A DNA stretch of 64,000 nucleotides from Actinotalea sp. Marseille-Q4924 (GCF_916618755.1 NZ_CAKAKB010000002.1:372001-436000); one strand, 5' to 3'; positions 1-10,513 are shown, counted from the stretch's first letter. Notes: generated from the sequence alone by a model not told the origin. A program made the numbers and translations.

Positions 1-601
1 CGTCGTCGCCGATGACGTACTCGCGCAGCGAGTCGAACTCGGTCCCGCCCCCGCGCACCTGGACCGCCGTGCGCCCGTCCATCTCGCGCAGGCGCGCCAG
101 GCGGCTCGGCAGGTGACGGCGGGACGCGAACTCGGGCAGGACGCGGAGCCGGCCCGGTACGGGGATCGAGGCCTGACGGGCGGCCACGCGCAGCGGCCCG
201 AAGGACCGCACCGTGACCCGGTCCGCCAGCCGGTCACCGCGCCGGGTCGGTCGCAGCGGCGTGACGACCCGACGCGACTCGCCGGGCGGCACGGCCACGT
301 CGTGGCGGTTCGCCTCGGCCCCTGCCGACGGCTGCCACGCGTCACGGACCGTCGCACGCAGGCGGCGGCGCGACCGGTTGGTCAGCACCAGGGTCGACCG
401 GGTGGCCTCGGTGAGGCGCACGGACCGCGGGACGGAGCGGGAGAGCGCCACCTCGCGCGGCGAGGCGGCCAGCGCCAGGTCCACGACGCACACGACCACG
501 ACCAGCAGCGCCCACAGCAGCGCCGTCGCCGTCGCCGGGACGAGGGCGACCGGGACGAGGCCGAGGGCGGCCAGGGCGACCGCGCGCCAGGTGAGGGCCA
601 T
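1..601 (-). CDS. DUF58 domain protein (partial, 3' end outside window)
   Basis: Partial gene running off the left edge; 200 codons are visible from the ATG at 601. The first ~45 residues form one or two membrane segments, followed by a beta-rich region. At the edge the protein reads EFDSLREYVIGDD, the conserved E-x-D-x-x-R-x-Y-x-x-G-D-D entry into the DUF58 (vWA-like) core. DUF58 proteins are usually encoded directly after a MoxR ATPase, as here: the start lies 3 bp after the MoxR stop, so the two are almost certainly co-translated. Function is unproven in the family; a chaperone-partner role at the membrane is generally inferred. Confidence 0.9.
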   Translation of the reverse strand, partial: MALTWRAVALAALGLVPVALVPATATALLWALLVVVVCVVDLALAASPREVALSRSVPRSVRLTEATRSTLVLTNRSRRRLRATVRDAWQPSAGAEANRHDVAVPPGESRRVVTPLRPTRRGDRLADRVTVRSFGPLRVAARQASIPVPGRLRVLPEFASRRHLPSRLARLREMDGRTAVQVRGGGTEFDSLREYVIGDD

Positions 602-604
602 GCG

Positions 605-1758
<1,154 letters not shown>

Positions 1759-1762
<4 letters not shown>

Positions 1763-3033
1763 GTGCGGTGAACCTCGCTCTCGAGCTCGTCCAGCTGACG
1801 CGCGAGCCGCAGGAGCCCGTCGTCGTCGGTCGGTGGCGGTCCGTACAACAGGTCGGCGACGTGCTGGGCGGGGCGTCCGGTGGCGCGCGCGACGGCGTCC
1901 ACGAGGGGCGGCGCCCCGGCGGACCGGGGCAGGCCGAGCCGCGCGGCGCAGCGGCGTGCCGCACCCGCGCGCAGGGCCGCGGCGGCGTGCCCGCGCGAGC
2001 GCGCCCGGCGGTAGAGGCGGCCGCGTCCGACGGTCGTCTCGGCGGCGCGGACGACGACGGGCAGCGGCTCGGTGACCACCGGCCCGAGGGAGCGCCCACG
2101 CCACACGGCGACGGCGAGCAGCACCACGAGCAGCTGGAGGCCGACCGGACCGGCCCAGGCGGGCAGCAGCTCCGACAGGGACGGCGGGGTCCCGGTACCC
2201 GGACCCGTCTCACCGGTGTCCGTGATGCTCGGCGTGTACCAGACGAGCGTCTCGTCCGCACCGAGGGTCCGCAGCACGAGCGCGGCGTTCCCCCCCTCGT
2301 CCAGCCGGTCGTTCGTCATCGTCGAGGAGTCGCCCAGCACGGTGACGCGGCCCCGGCCGTCCGCCGCGGGCGCCGTCCCCCACGCGCCCGTGCCCCCCGG
2401 ACCGAGCCAGCAGACGACGGCGCGGTCGTCCTGCGCGACGACCCCGTCGTCCCCCTGCACGTCCAGCGGGCCGGCGGCGAGCGCCGTGGGGTCGTCGCAG
2501 CCGGGGGGCCGGGTGTCGGGTGCGTCCGGGACCGCGGAGGTCGTGAGCGCGCCGTCGGTGAGCTCCTCGACGTGCCACGAGACGTCCGGCTCGATGACGA
2601 CGAGGTCGGCGCCGGTGCCGACGAGCTCCGCGAGCTGGCTGTCCGTGAGCAGCAGCGTCCCGACGACCAGCACGGTCGACCCGGGGCCGGCGAGCGCGGC
2701 GACGTCGGCCGTGGTCTCCGCCGTCTCGATGCGGACGCCCTGGTCCTCGAGGATGCGGGCGACCGCCCGCGAGCCGTTGTCCCCGGCGTTGCCGGGGGAG
2801 AACGGTGCCGTGTCCGACGTGGGCTCCAGCAGGGACGCGATGCCCGCGGCGCCGGCGGTGAGGCCGAGCACGGCGAGCGGCCACCGCGCGCGACTCCAGC
2901 GTGAGAGCGCCCGGCCGCGCGCCGTCGTCCCGTCGCCCATGACGCCGCCGGGCCCGGTGGACGACGGAGCGGTCGCGACCGTGCCGGAGCCGCGTGCCGG
3001 CGGGACGGGTGCCGCGGGGAGGACCGTGCTCAT
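1759..3033 (-). CDS. DUF4350 domain membrane protein
   Basis: 424 residues. A membrane segment at about 50-70 is followed by an extracytoplasmic DUF4350 domain (SPGNAGDNGSRAVARILEDQG onward, with the VLGDSS-type motif of the family near 235), a second membrane segment near 310 (LQLLVVLLAVAVWRGR) and a cytoplasmic helical tail ending in QLDELESEVHRT. DUF4350 proteins occur with DUF4129 and MoxR in actinobacteria; no biochemical role is established. The ATG at 3033 overlaps the preceding gene by 4 bp and the stop overlaps the MoxR GTG by 4 bp, so all three are coupled. Confidence 0.9.
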
Positions 3034-3695
3034 GCCGCCGCCTCCACCTGCGGCGGTCGGACCGGACGCTCGGCGGCGACCCGCCGGTCGAGGTCGCGCA
3101 GGCGCGCGTCGTCGGCGGCGTCGGCCTCGGCGTCGCCGTAGCAGACGTCGTCGAAGAGCCGGCCTGCGGCGACGAGGTCGGCGGCGCAGCCCGGCAGCAG
3201 GTCGCCGGCCTGCTGGGCGGCCTCGTGCGCGGTGCGCCCGGGCCGCTCGTCGAGCACGACCCGTTCCTCGAGCGCACGCAGGATCGCGCGGAAGCGGTCC
3301 AGGACGGCGCCGGACCAGTCACCCGCCGCCGCGAGCCCGTCGGCGGCGGCCCGCAGCTCGGCGGCCGTGCGGGTGTCGTCACCGAAGACGTCCACCGACG
3401 CCCGCCGGTCCCGCCGCGCGGCGCGCACGGGGCCGGCGACGACGAGCGCGACGACGAGCGCGACGACGACGCCCACCGTGACGACCAGCCCCGCGATGCG
3501 CGGGTCGACGTCGGTCGCGGTGCCCTGGAGGTCCGCGAACCGCTCACCGAGCCAGGTCAGCACCGTCTGCAGCAGGTTGGGCCGCTCCTGGTACACGGGG
3601 TCGCTCAGCTCGATCTCCGCCCAGCGGCGGGCCGTGTCCGCGTCGGGCTCGACCGGGACGTCACGCAGCACGCCCGCGACGGTCGGGACGGTCAC
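3030..3695 (-). CDS. DUF4129 domain membrane protein
   Basis: 221 residues. A short N-terminal region with WAEIELSDPVYQERPN precedes one membrane helix near residues 65-85 (GLVVTVGVVVALVVALVVAG), then a cytoplasmic DUF4129 domain (AAADGLAAAGDWSGAVLDRFRAI ... TAHEAAQQAG ... RLFDDVCYGD), a pattern typical of actinobacterial members. The GTG at 3695 overlaps the stop of the upstream gene by 4 bp. Likely part of the same membrane complex or quality-control unit as the MoxR and DUF58 proteins; function is inferred from context only. Confidence 0.9.
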   Translation of the reverse strand: MTVPTVAGVLRDVPVEPDADTARRWAEIELSDPVYQERPNLLQTVLTWLGERFADLQGTATDVDPRIAGLVVTVGVVVALVVALVVAGPVRAARRDRRASVDVFGDDTRTAAELRAAADGLAAAGDWSGAVLDRFRAILRALEERVVLDERPGRTAHEAAQQAGDLLPGCAADLVAAGRLFDDVCYGDAEADAADDARLRDLDRRVAAERPVRPPQVEAAA

Positions 3696-5041
3696 GACCG
3701 ACCGGCCCCCGTCCCGCCGGCGGCTCCTGCGGCGACCTCCGCGGCCCGGGCCAGCTCGACGTCCAGGCCCTCCCGCCGGATGCGCAGGTCGATGTAGAGC
3801 AGGGCGACGACGGCGGCGAGGAACACCGTCGAGATGGCCTGGACGAGGCCGGTGAGCAGCGTCGTGAGGAAGATGAACCCCGGGGAGGTCACGTCCGGCT
3901 GGGCGATGGCCGCGATGACGCTGACCGGGACGGACAGGACCTGGCCGACGAGTCCCACGATGACCGACGCGAGCAGGTAGATGCCGAGGACGCGCCAGAA
4001 GCTGCCTCGGGTCAGCCGCCAGGCCCTCTTCACGGTCGCGACGACGCCGTTGCCCTCGAGCACGAGAGCGGGCGGGAGCAGCAGCAGCCGCACGCCCACC
4101 CAGACGGCCACGACCACGCCGGCGGGCACCAGCAGGAGGCCGGCGGCGACCGCGAGACCGGGCTGGTCCGCGACCGCGAGACCGGTGATCGCGCCGAGGA
4201 CGAGGGCGATGAGGATGCCGAGGGCGACCACCTGGAGGATCGCCAGGACGAGGAGCAGCATCGTGCGCCGCCAGTGCCGGTGCCACAGCTCCGCGACGGT
4301 GACGCGCTGGCCGATGACCGACCGGCTGACCGAGCCGGTGAGCAGTCCGGTGAGCACGGCGTTGCCGACGAGCAGCCACGGCACGAGACCGACGGTCGCC
4401 AGGGAGGCGGCGAACGAGTCCGTGAGGCCGAGCTGCCCGGTGGGGTCGATGTCCGTGGTCGTCCCGGCGACGCCGCGCGCGACCCAGGGGATCAGCGCCC
4501 ACTGGGTCAGCCCGCCGAGCACGCTCATGACGAGGACGACGACGGCTGAGAACCCGAACATGACGCGCGGGTTCACCCGGATGGCCCGGAACGCGCCGTC
4601 GTAGATCTCGGTGAGGTTGAGCGGGCGCAGCGGGACGATGCCGGGCTGGACCGGCGGCGGACGGAACGGCCCGCCGTACTGCTGGCCTCCGTACTGGGGC
4701 GCTCCGTACTGCTGGCCTCCGTACTGGGGCGCTCCGTACTGCGGTGCTCCGTACTGCTGGGCCCCGTGCTGCGGGTTGCCGTACTGCGGCGCCCTGTACT
4801 GCGGCGCCCCGTACTGCGGCGCCGAGCCGTACGGCGTCGGACCGGTGCCGGGCTCCCCGGCCGGGTCCGTGCCGGGGGACTGCCCCTCCTCGGGGACCCA
4901 GGAGGTCCGGCCGTAGCCGACGGCTCCCGACGACGGCCACGTCGGCTCCCCCCACCCGGTCGGAGGCGCTGGGGGCGGTGGGGCGGCGCCGTCGTCCGGC
5001 CGGACGTCCTCGCGCCGCTCGGCGTCGCCGGTCCCGGTCAC
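3692..5041 (-). CDS. Multi-pass membrane protein with GPDPase_memb-type domain
   Basis: 449 residues and first gene of the leftward operon. Residues ~1-140 are a soluble Pro/Gly/Gln/Tyr-rich tail with about ten PQYG-type repeats. It is followed by about six to seven membrane segments (GFSAVVVLVMSVLGGLTQWA; LVPWLLVGNAVLTGLLTGSV; MLLLVLAILQVVALGILIAL and others) matching the membrane domain that Pfam names after glycerophosphoryl diester phosphodiesterases. No phosphodiesterase catalytic domain is present, so an enzymatic call would be wrong. GTG start at 5041 with a good site (GGGGAGGAACC) just upstream. Divergent from mtrA, sharing a 277-bp intergenic region. Confidence 0.85.
   Translation of the reverse strand: MTGTGDAERREDVRPDDGAAPPPPAPPTGWGEPTWPSSGAVGYGRTSWVPEEGQSPGTDPAGEPGTGPTPYGSAPQYGAPQYRAPQYGNPQHGAQQYGAPQYGAPQYGGQQYGAPQYGGQQYGGPFRPPPVQPGIVPLRPLNLTEIYDGAFRAIRVNPRVMFGFSAVVVLVMSVLGGLTQWALIPWVARGVAGTTTDIDPTGQLGLTDSFAASLATVGLVPWLLVGNAVLTGLLTGSVSRSVIGQRVTVAELWHRHWRRTMLLLVLAILQVVALGILIALVLGAITGLAVADQPGLAVAAGLLLVPAGVVVAVWVGVRLLLLPPALVLEGNGVVATVKRAWRLTRGSFWRVLGIYLLASVIVGLVGQVLSVPVSVIAAIAQPDVTSPGFIFLTTLLTGLVQAISTVFLAAVVALLYIDLRIRREGLDVELARAAEVAAGAAGGTGAGRS
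4676..4735. repeat. 30-bp tandem repeat encoding PQYG-type repeats
   Basis: Two exact consecutive 30-bp copies (4676-4705, 4706-4735) inside a longer run of degenerate copies extending to about 4825. They encode the tyrosine/glutamine/glycine-rich tail of the GPDPase_memb-type protein. Confidence 0.85.
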
Positions 5042-5306
5042 GGTTCCTCCCCTGGTGCCCCTGCTCGTCGGTGGCGGCCGCTCGTGCCGCGGCGCCCATC
5101 GTGCCACGACCGCCCCGACCAGCGGGTGCGTCCCCACCCGCCTCTCACCTGGGACTCCGGCGCACGAGCCCGACCGCGACCGACGGCTGCCCGGCGGCAT
5201 CGTTCGGCGGTGCGCCGCTGCTCCGCACGGGTGGACCGGGCCGGGACGTGACGGGGGCGGCGGCGCGCCGCGAGGCCCGCGGGACGGCCCTGTCGGGCGG
5301 GGGTGA

Positions 5307-5312
5307 CACGAT
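5307..5312 (+). promoter_or_regulatory. Possible -10 of a leaderless mtrA transcript
   Basis: The hexamer CACGAT ends 6 nt before the mtrA ATG, and I see no well-placed ribosome binding site. This fits a -10 hexamer for a leaderless mRNA. It is a weak match (first T missing) and no clear -35 is visible. Confidence 0.3.
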
Positions 5313-5318
5313 GGGCGC

Positions 5319-6002
5319 ATGAAGGGACGCATCCTCGTGGTCGACGACGACGTCGCGCTCGCCGAGATGATCGGCATCGTCCTGCGCTCGGAGGGGTTCG
5401 AGCCGCTGTTCTGCGACCACGGCGACGAGGCGCTCGCGGCGTTCCGTGCCGGGCAGCCGGACCTCGTGCTGCTGGACCTCATGCTGCCGGGCAAGGACGG
5501 CACGGAGATCTGCCGCCTCATCCGGGCGGAGTCCGGCGTGCCGATCGTCATGCTGACCGCCAAGAGCGACACGGTGGACGTCGTCCTGGGCCTGGAGTCC
5601 GGTGCGGACGACTACATCCCCAAGCCCTTCAAGCCCAAGGAGCTCATCGCACGGGTCCGGGCGCGGCTGCGCCGGACGGACGAGCCGACCCCGGAGCACC
5701 TCAGCATCGGCGACCTCGAGATCGACGTCACCGGCCACCGTGTCACGCGGGACGGCGTCGTCATCCCGCTCACGCCGCTGGAGTTCGACCTGCTGGTGGC
5801 CCTCGCGCGCAAGCCGTGGCAGGTCTTCACCCGCGAGGTCCTGCTGGAGCGCGTGTGGGGCTACCGCCACGCCGCCGACACGCGCCTGGTGAACGTCCAC
5901 GTCCAGCGGCTGCGGTCCAAGATCGAGCACGACCCGGAGCGCCCCGAGATCGTCGTGACGGTGCGGGGTGTCGGGTACAAGGCGGGCACCGGCGGTCAGT
6001 GA
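5319..6002 (+). CDS. mtrA: Response regulator MtrA
   Basis: 227-residue OmpR-family response regulator, the DNA-binding partner of MtrB. The receiver domain has the acidic pocket D9-D10-D11, phosphoacceptor D53 (LVLLDLMLPGKDG), T80 and K102 (IPKPF). The C-terminal winged helix ends with the usual RLRSKIEHDP...VVTVRGVGYKAG. MtrA controls cell-wall hydrolases, division and replication genes in other actinobacteria. mtrA-mtrB-lpqB is a conserved order; mtrB starts 25 bp after the mtrA stop. No obvious ribosome binding site precedes the ATG. Confidence 0.97.
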   Translation: MKGRILVVDDDVALAEMIGIVLRSEGFEPLFCDHGDEALAAFRAGQPDLVLLDLMLPGKDGTEICRLIRAESGVPIVMLTAKSDTVDVVLGLESGADDYIPKPFKPKELIARVRARLRRTDEPTPEHLSIGDLEIDVTGHRVTRDGVVIPLTPLEFDLLVALARKPWQVFTREVLLERVWGYRHAADTRLVNVHVQRLRSKIEHDPERPEIVVTVRGVGYKAGTGGQ

Positions 6003-6027
6003 CGGTGGTGCTGTCGGGGTGGGTCCG

Positions 6028-7767
6028 GTGACCGGACCGGCGACGGAGACCGGTCCGACGGCCCGTCGCGGGCGGTCGTCGCGCCTCCTCGCCCTGCGGG
6101 TGCGTCGGGGTGCGCGGGAGGTGGTGCACCGCTTCCGGGCGTCCCTCCAGGTGCGGGTGATCACCTCGACACTGGTCGTCGGCATCCTCGCCGTGGCCGT
6201 CCTCGGCGGGTTCCTGTCCGACCGCATCCGGGACGGTCTGTACGAGCAGCGCGTGGCGCAGATCCTCGAGGAGACGGCGCGGTCGACCGAGGCCGCGCAG
6301 GCCACGTTCAGCGCCTCGACGGCGTCCACGGGCCCGGAGCTGCAGACGCTCTTCTACGACCTGGTCCCTGCCCTGGCCCTCGGTGGCTCGGGCGAGCGCG
6401 AGGTGTTCCTGCGGCGGTCACCCGGTGACATCCCGCCCCTGCTCGTGAACGACGTCTCCACCACGAACGAGGTCAGCCGCGCGGACCTCGGCGACCTCAT
6501 CACCGAGGAGCTGCGCCGGGCCGTCCGTGACGCCCAGGCGCAGCAGTGGATGCCGGTCGCCATCCCGGTCGACGAGACCGGTGGCGTCGTGCCGGGCGTG
6601 CTGGTGGGCTCCGTCGTGGAGGTGCCGGCCGCCGGTCGCTACGAGCTGTACTACCTCTACGACGTCTCGGCCGAGCAGCAGACGCTCGACTTCGTGCAGC
6701 AGGTCCTCGGCGTCGCGGGTGTCGGCCTCGTGGCGCTGCTCGGTGGCATGACCTGGCTGGTGACGCGCCAGGCGGTCCGCCCGGTGCGCACGGCGGCCCG
6801 CGTCGCCGAGCGGCTCGCCGACGGGCACCTCACGGAGCGCATGCGGGTCAAGGGCGTCGACGAGATGGCGACCCTGGGCCGGTCCTTCAACGAGATGGCC
6901 GAGAGCCTGCAGGACCAGATCGTCCGTATGGAGGAGCTCTCGCACCTGCAGCGCCGCTTCGTCTCCGACGTCTCCCACGAGCTCCGCACGCCGCTGACCA
7001 CGGTCCGCATGGCCGCCGAGGTGATCCACGCGTCGCGCGACGAGCTGGACCCCGCCGCGCGGCGCTCCGCCGAGCTCCTCACGACCCAGCTGGACCGCTT
7101 CGAGGCGCTGCTGGCCGACCTGCTGGAGATCAGCCGGTTCGACGCCGGCGCCGCCACCCTCGACGCCGAGCGCCGGGACCTTCGCGACGTCGTCACGGCC
7201 GCCGTCGAGCACGTGGTGGGGCTGGCGGAGCGCCGCGGCGTCTGGCTCAGCGTGGACCTGCCCGAGGAGGCCACCGTGGCCGACGTCGACCCGCGGCGCA
7301 TCGAGCGGGTCCTGCGGAACCTCCTCGTCAACGCCGTCGAGCACGCCGACGGCCACCCGGTGGAGGTCCGACTCGCCGGGGACGCCCAGGCCGTGGCCGT
7401 CACCGTGCGGGACCACGGGGTGGGGATGACGCCGGAGGAGGTCGACCACGTGTTCGACCGCTTCTGGCGTGCCGACCCGGCCCGGGCCCGGACGACCGGC
7501 GGCACCGGGCTCGGCCTGGCGATCTCCATCGAGGACGCGCACCTGCACGGCGGCTGGCTCGAGGCCTGGGGGCGACCCGCGCGCGGCGCGTGCTTCCGGC
7601 TCACCGTGCCGCGGCGTGCCGGCATCACCCTCACCTCCTCGCCGCTGCCCCTCGTCCCGGACCCCGCGGTGCCGTCGCGCCAGGCGCAGCCGCCGGCCCC
7701 GCGGGAGGAACGTCCCCGGGAGCTCGACCCTGCCGCCCTGCCCGACCTCGACCGGTTGGAGGCGTGA
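6028..7767 (+). CDS. mtrB: Sensor histidine kinase MtrB
   Basis: About 579 residues. Order: cytoplasmic N-tail, TM1 (VITSTLVVGILAVAVLGGFL), an extracytoplasmic sensor of ~170 residues, TM2 (VLGVAGVGLVALLGGMTWLV), HAMP, DHp with SDVSHELRTPLTTV (phospho-His 317), and HATPase_c with the N box RNLLVNAVEHA, DHGVGM and GTGLGLAI. It phosphorylates MtrA. The start is uncertain: GTG at 6028 follows GGGGTGGG at 6016-6023, GTG at 6019 is an alternative, and an in-frame GTG at 5968 inside mtrA is unlikely. The stop TGA shares its A with the lpqB ATG. Confidence 0.95.
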   Translation: MTGPATETGPTARRGRSSRLLALRVRRGAREVVHRFRASLQVRVITSTLVVGILAVAVLGGFLSDRIRDGLYEQRVAQILEETARSTEAAQATFSASTASTGPELQTLFYDLVPALALGGSGEREVFLRRSPGDIPPLLVNDVSTTNEVSRADLGDLITEELRRAVRDAQAQQWMPVAIPVDETGGVVPGVLVGSVVEVPAAGRYELYYLYDVSAEQQTLDFVQQVLGVAGVGLVALLGGMTWLVTRQAVRPVRTAARVAERLADGHLTERMRVKGVDEMATLGRSFNEMAESLQDQIVRMEELSHLQRRFVSDVSHELRTPLTTVRMAAEVIHASRDELDPAARRSAELLTTQLDRFEALLADLLEISRFDAGAATLDAERRDLRDVVTAAVEHVVGLAERRGVWLSVDLPEEATVADVDPRRIERVLRNLLVNAVEHADGHPVEVRLAGDAQAVAVTVRDHGVGMTPEEVDHVFDRFWRADPARARTTGGTGLGLAISIEDAHLHGGWLEAWGRPARGACFRLTVPRRAGITLTSSPLPLVPDPAVPSRQAQPPAPREERPRELDPAALPDLDRLEA

Positions 7768-9485
7768 TGCGCGGTCCGTCCGTCCTGCGTGCTGATGCGC
7801 CGCCGTGCCGGCACAGGTCGGTCGTCGTCGCCGTCCTGCTCGCGGTGGTCACGGCCCTCGCCGGCTGCGCCGCGATCCCGACCGACGGCCCGATCGGCAC
7901 CGGGGAGGTGGTCGTGCGGCAGCCCGGCGCGCCGGTGCCCCTGGCCATCGAGCCCGAGCCGGACGCCACGCCCGAGCAGATCATCGGTGGCTTCCTGCGC
8001 GCCGTCGACGCGGGGATCTTCGACGAGTTCGCCACGGCTCGGCAGTTCCTCACGTTCCAGGCGTCGGCGGGGTGGGACCCGCGGGCGCGGGCGGTCGTCT
8101 ACCAGGGCGGCGGGCCCGACATCGTCCGGCAGGACGAGGACACCGTGCTCGTCACCGTGCCCGTCGCGGCGACGATCGACGGCGGCGGCCGGCTCGCGGA
8201 GGCGCCCCCGTCGACGCGGGAGGAGGTCGCGTTCGAGCTGACGCAGGGCGCGGAGGGTCAGTGGCGCATCTCCGCCCTGGAGGACGGCGTGCTGCTGTCG
8301 TCACCGACCTTCGAGCAGTTCTACCGTCGCACCCCCGTCTACTTCGCGACCACCGACCTGGAGTACCTCGTCCCGGACGTGCGCTGGTTCCCGACGCGCA
8401 ACCAGGCCACGGCGGCGGTCGAGGCACTGCTGGCCGGGCCGTCGCCGTGGCTGCGCGACGCCGTCGTCACGGGCGTCCCGGACGGCGCGCGCCTGAGCAC
8501 CACGGCGGTGACCGTCGAGCGCGGGACCGCCCTCGTGGACCTCAGCGTGGAGGCCCGGCTGGCGTCGGCGCCGGAGCGCGCCCTCCTGCAGGCGCAGCTG
8601 GACGCGACCCTGATGCGCCAGCAGGGCGTGCTGGTCAACGACGTCCAGATGCTCATCGCGGGTGTTCCGGTCGACCCGCCGGCGGTGCCCGACCTCGCCG
8701 TCGACCCGCCGCCGGGTGCAGGCCCGTACGTGCTCGTCGACGGCGTCCTGGGGCTGCTCGAGCGCGGCACGCTCGTCCCGGCCGAGGGCGTCGCGCCGCT
8801 GCCACCCGAGGCGAACAGCCCCGCCGTGCAATCGGGCGACGGTCTCGTCGTCGTCCGGCTCGGATCGTCGCAGGTCGCCGCGGTCCCCTCGGACGGGACG
8901 GCGCCCGTGCCGCTCCTCACCGGCACGTCGCTCGTGGCGCCCTCGGTCGACCGGTTCGGCTGGGCGTGGACGGCCGAACGGAGCTCGGCGGGACTGCTGC
9001 GCGCCGCGCGTGCCGACGGCACGACGGTGGACGTGGAGCTGCCGTGGCTGGCCGGCCGTACCGTGGTGGCGCTGGACGTCGCGGCCGACGGGGCACGCGT
9101 GGCGATCACCTCGACCGGGGCCGAGGGGGCGGCGGTCGACGTCGCCGGCATCGCGCGCATGGAGGACGGCACGCCCCGGCAGTCCGGTGAGCCGCTCCCG
9201 CTCGCCCCCGCGCTCGTCGAGGTCGGCGCGGTCGCGTGGGTGGACGAGGTCACGCTGGGCGTGCTCGGCCGGACGACGAGCCAGGCGGCGGCGACCGTGC
9301 ACCTGCTCGAGGTCGGCGGGAGGACCTCGGCGCTGCCCCTGGTGGACGACGCCGTCGGTCTCGCGGCGGGTCGCGGCGAGCGTGGCCTGTACGTCCTGTC
9401 GGCCGACGGGGCCCTGCACGCGCGGCAGGGGCAGAGCTGGGCGGTCGTCGCCGAGGGCATCGACGGCGTCACCTTCCCCGGCTGA
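7767..9485 (+). CDS. lpqB: Lipoprotein LpqB
   Basis: 572-residue exported lipoprotein. A signal peptide leads to the lipobox LAGC with lipidated Cys34. A GerMN domain follows (about residues 180-290, YLVPDVRWFPTRNQATAAVEALLAGPS region), then a C-terminal beta-propeller-like LpqB domain. LpqB modulates MtrB activity in mycobacteria. The ATG at 7767 overlaps the mtrB stop by 1 bp and is preceded by GGAGG at 7757-7761. Length and order match the family. Confidence 0.95.
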   Translation: MRGPSVLRADAPPCRHRSVVVAVLLAVVTALAGCAAIPTDGPIGTGEVVVRQPGAPVPLAIEPEPDATPEQIIGGFLRAVDAGIFDEFATARQFLTFQASAGWDPRARAVVYQGGGPDIVRQDEDTVLVTVPVAATIDGGGRLAEAPPSTREEVAFELTQGAEGQWRISALEDGVLLSSPTFEQFYRRTPVYFATTDLEYLVPDVRWFPTRNQATAAVEALLAGPSPWLRDAVVTGVPDGARLSTTAVTVERGTALVDLSVEARLASAPERALLQAQLDATLMRQQGVLVNDVQMLIAGVPVDPPAVPDLAVDPPPGAGPYVLVDGVLGLLERGTLVPAEGVAPLPPEANSPAVQSGDGLVVVRLGSSQVAAVPSDGTAPVPLLTGTSLVAPSVDRFGWAWTAERSSAGLLRAARADGTTVDVELPWLAGRTVVALDVAADGARVAITSTGAEGAAVDVAGIARMEDGTPRQSGEPLPLAPALVEVGAVAWVDEVTLGVLGRTTSQAAATVHLLEVGGRTSALPLVDDAVGLAAGRGERGLYVLSADGALHARQGQSWAVVAEGIDGVTFPG

Positions 9486-9547
9486 GGGCCGGCGCCCGGG
9501 CTGTGGACGGCGCCGTCCGGCCGCGTGCGGGGGGTGATGCTGGGCGG

Positions 9548-10354
9548 GTGACGGATCAGCGCGGCGTCCGCGACCGCCCCGGCCGACCGCCGTGGCGGCG
9601 GTCACCGGTCCGGGAGGCGCTCGTCGAGCTCGGTCGCGTGATCGTGCCGGAGCAGTGCCCCGGCTGCGGCGCGTGGGACGTCGCGCTCTGCGGCCCGTGC
9701 CTGCGGCACCTGCAGGGACAGGTACGTCGCGTGGAGGAGGCGGCGGCGCGGCTCGACGACGTCCGGCACGGTGCGCTGCCGGCCTGGGCCGTCGCGTCGT
9801 ACACGGGCCCCGTGCGCGCCGCCGTCGTGGCGTGGAAGGACCGCGGCCGCGCCGACCTCGGCCCGATCCTCGGCGCCGAGGTCCGCAGGGCGGCCGCAGC
9901 GCTGGTCCCCACGCTGAAGGAGGTCACCGGGGGAGCGGAGCTGCTCGTCGTCCCCGTCCCCTCCACGGCCGCTGCGCGTCGCCGGCGCGGTGCCGACCTC
10001 GTCGGCGACCTCGCGTCCGCCGCGGCCGACGGGCTGCGGGCCGGGGGCCAGCGTGCCCGTGTCGACCACGCCCTCGCGCACCGGCGGCACGGTGTCCGGG
10101 ACCAGGTCGGGCTGGGCGCGCGGGCCCGCGGCCGGAACACCGCGGCGACGTTCGGCCTCCGCGTGGCTCCCGCCGCGCCGGGCGGGCGGTGGTGCCTGCT
10201 GGTGGACGACGTCATCACGACGGGGAGCACGGTGTCCGCCTGCGCCGGCGTGCTGTCCGCAGCGGGCGCCCTCGTCGCGGGCGCGCTCCTCCTGGCCGCC
10301 ACCCCGACGCCGGGACGGTCCGGTCACGAGGTGATCTTGTCCACCGGCGCGTGA
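9548..10354 (+). CDS. ComF family phosphoribosyltransferase-like protein
   Basis: 268 residues. The N-terminal zinc-ribbon-like pairs are C37-P-G-C40 and C48-G-P-C51. The type I phosphoribosyltransferase domain carries the PRPP-binding motif LLVDDVITTGST (D220, D221). ComF helps take up transforming DNA in Bacillus and Haemophilus, but in actinobacteria lacking other competence genes nearby its role is unknown. GTG start at 9548 after a G-rich stretch. It lies 62 bp after lpqB and may be co-transcribed. Confidence 0.88.
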   Translation: MTDQRGVRDRPGRPPWRRSPVREALVELGRVIVPEQCPGCGAWDVALCGPCLRHLQGQVRRVEEAAARLDDVRHGALPAWAVASYTGPVRAAVVAWKDRGRADLGPILGAEVRRAAAALVPTLKEVTGGAELLVVPVPSTAAARRRRGADLVGDLASAAADGLRAGGQRARVDHALAHRRHGVRDQVGLGARARGRNTAATFGLRVAPAAPGGRWCLLVDDVITTGSTVSACAGVLSAAGALVAGALLLAATPTPGRSGHEVILSTGA

Positions 10355-10355
10355 C

Positions 10356-10384
10356 TTCCTCGTTCCGTCCGGGAGGACTAACGT
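10356..10384 (+). promoter_or_regulatory. Promoter of the hpf leader
   Basis: TTCCTC (10356-10361), 17 bp, TAACGT (10379-10384). Six bases separate the -10 from the ATG at 10391, so the predicted transcript starts at or next to an ATG. Confidence 0.5.
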
Positions 10385-10390
10385 CGTTGC

Positions 10391-10513
10391 ATGGAGCTGT
10401 TCCCCGTCGTCGACCACCTCCGGTCGAGGGGGACGTGGGCCCGAGCGGACCGCGCGACACCGGAGCAGCCGGACCTCCCCGGGAGGGGGTGGTGCCCGCC
10501 GATCGCCCCGTGA
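10391..10513 (+). CDS. Candidate leaderless 40-residue upstream ORF in the hpf leader
   Basis: ATG to TGA, 40 codons, beginning MELFPVVDHLRSRGTW and ending in a proline-rich CPPIAP. A good -10 hexamer (TAACGT) ends 6 nt upstream, so the mRNA probably starts at this ATG and the ORF would be translated without a leader. It ends 59 bp before hpf. No function is recognised. It could be a regulatory uORF controlling hpf, or only an accidental ORF. The proline-rich end and the neighbouring stop are features seen in some stalling leader peptides, but that reading is inference. Confidence 0.4.
   Translation: MELFPVVDHLRSRGTWARADRATPEQPDLPGRGWCPPIAP

Noticed and set aside
3692-5041. Glycerophosphodiester phosphodiesterase activity for the membrane protein
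   Set aside because: Only the membrane domain named after that family is present; the TIM-barrel catalytic domain and its His/Glu motifs are missing.
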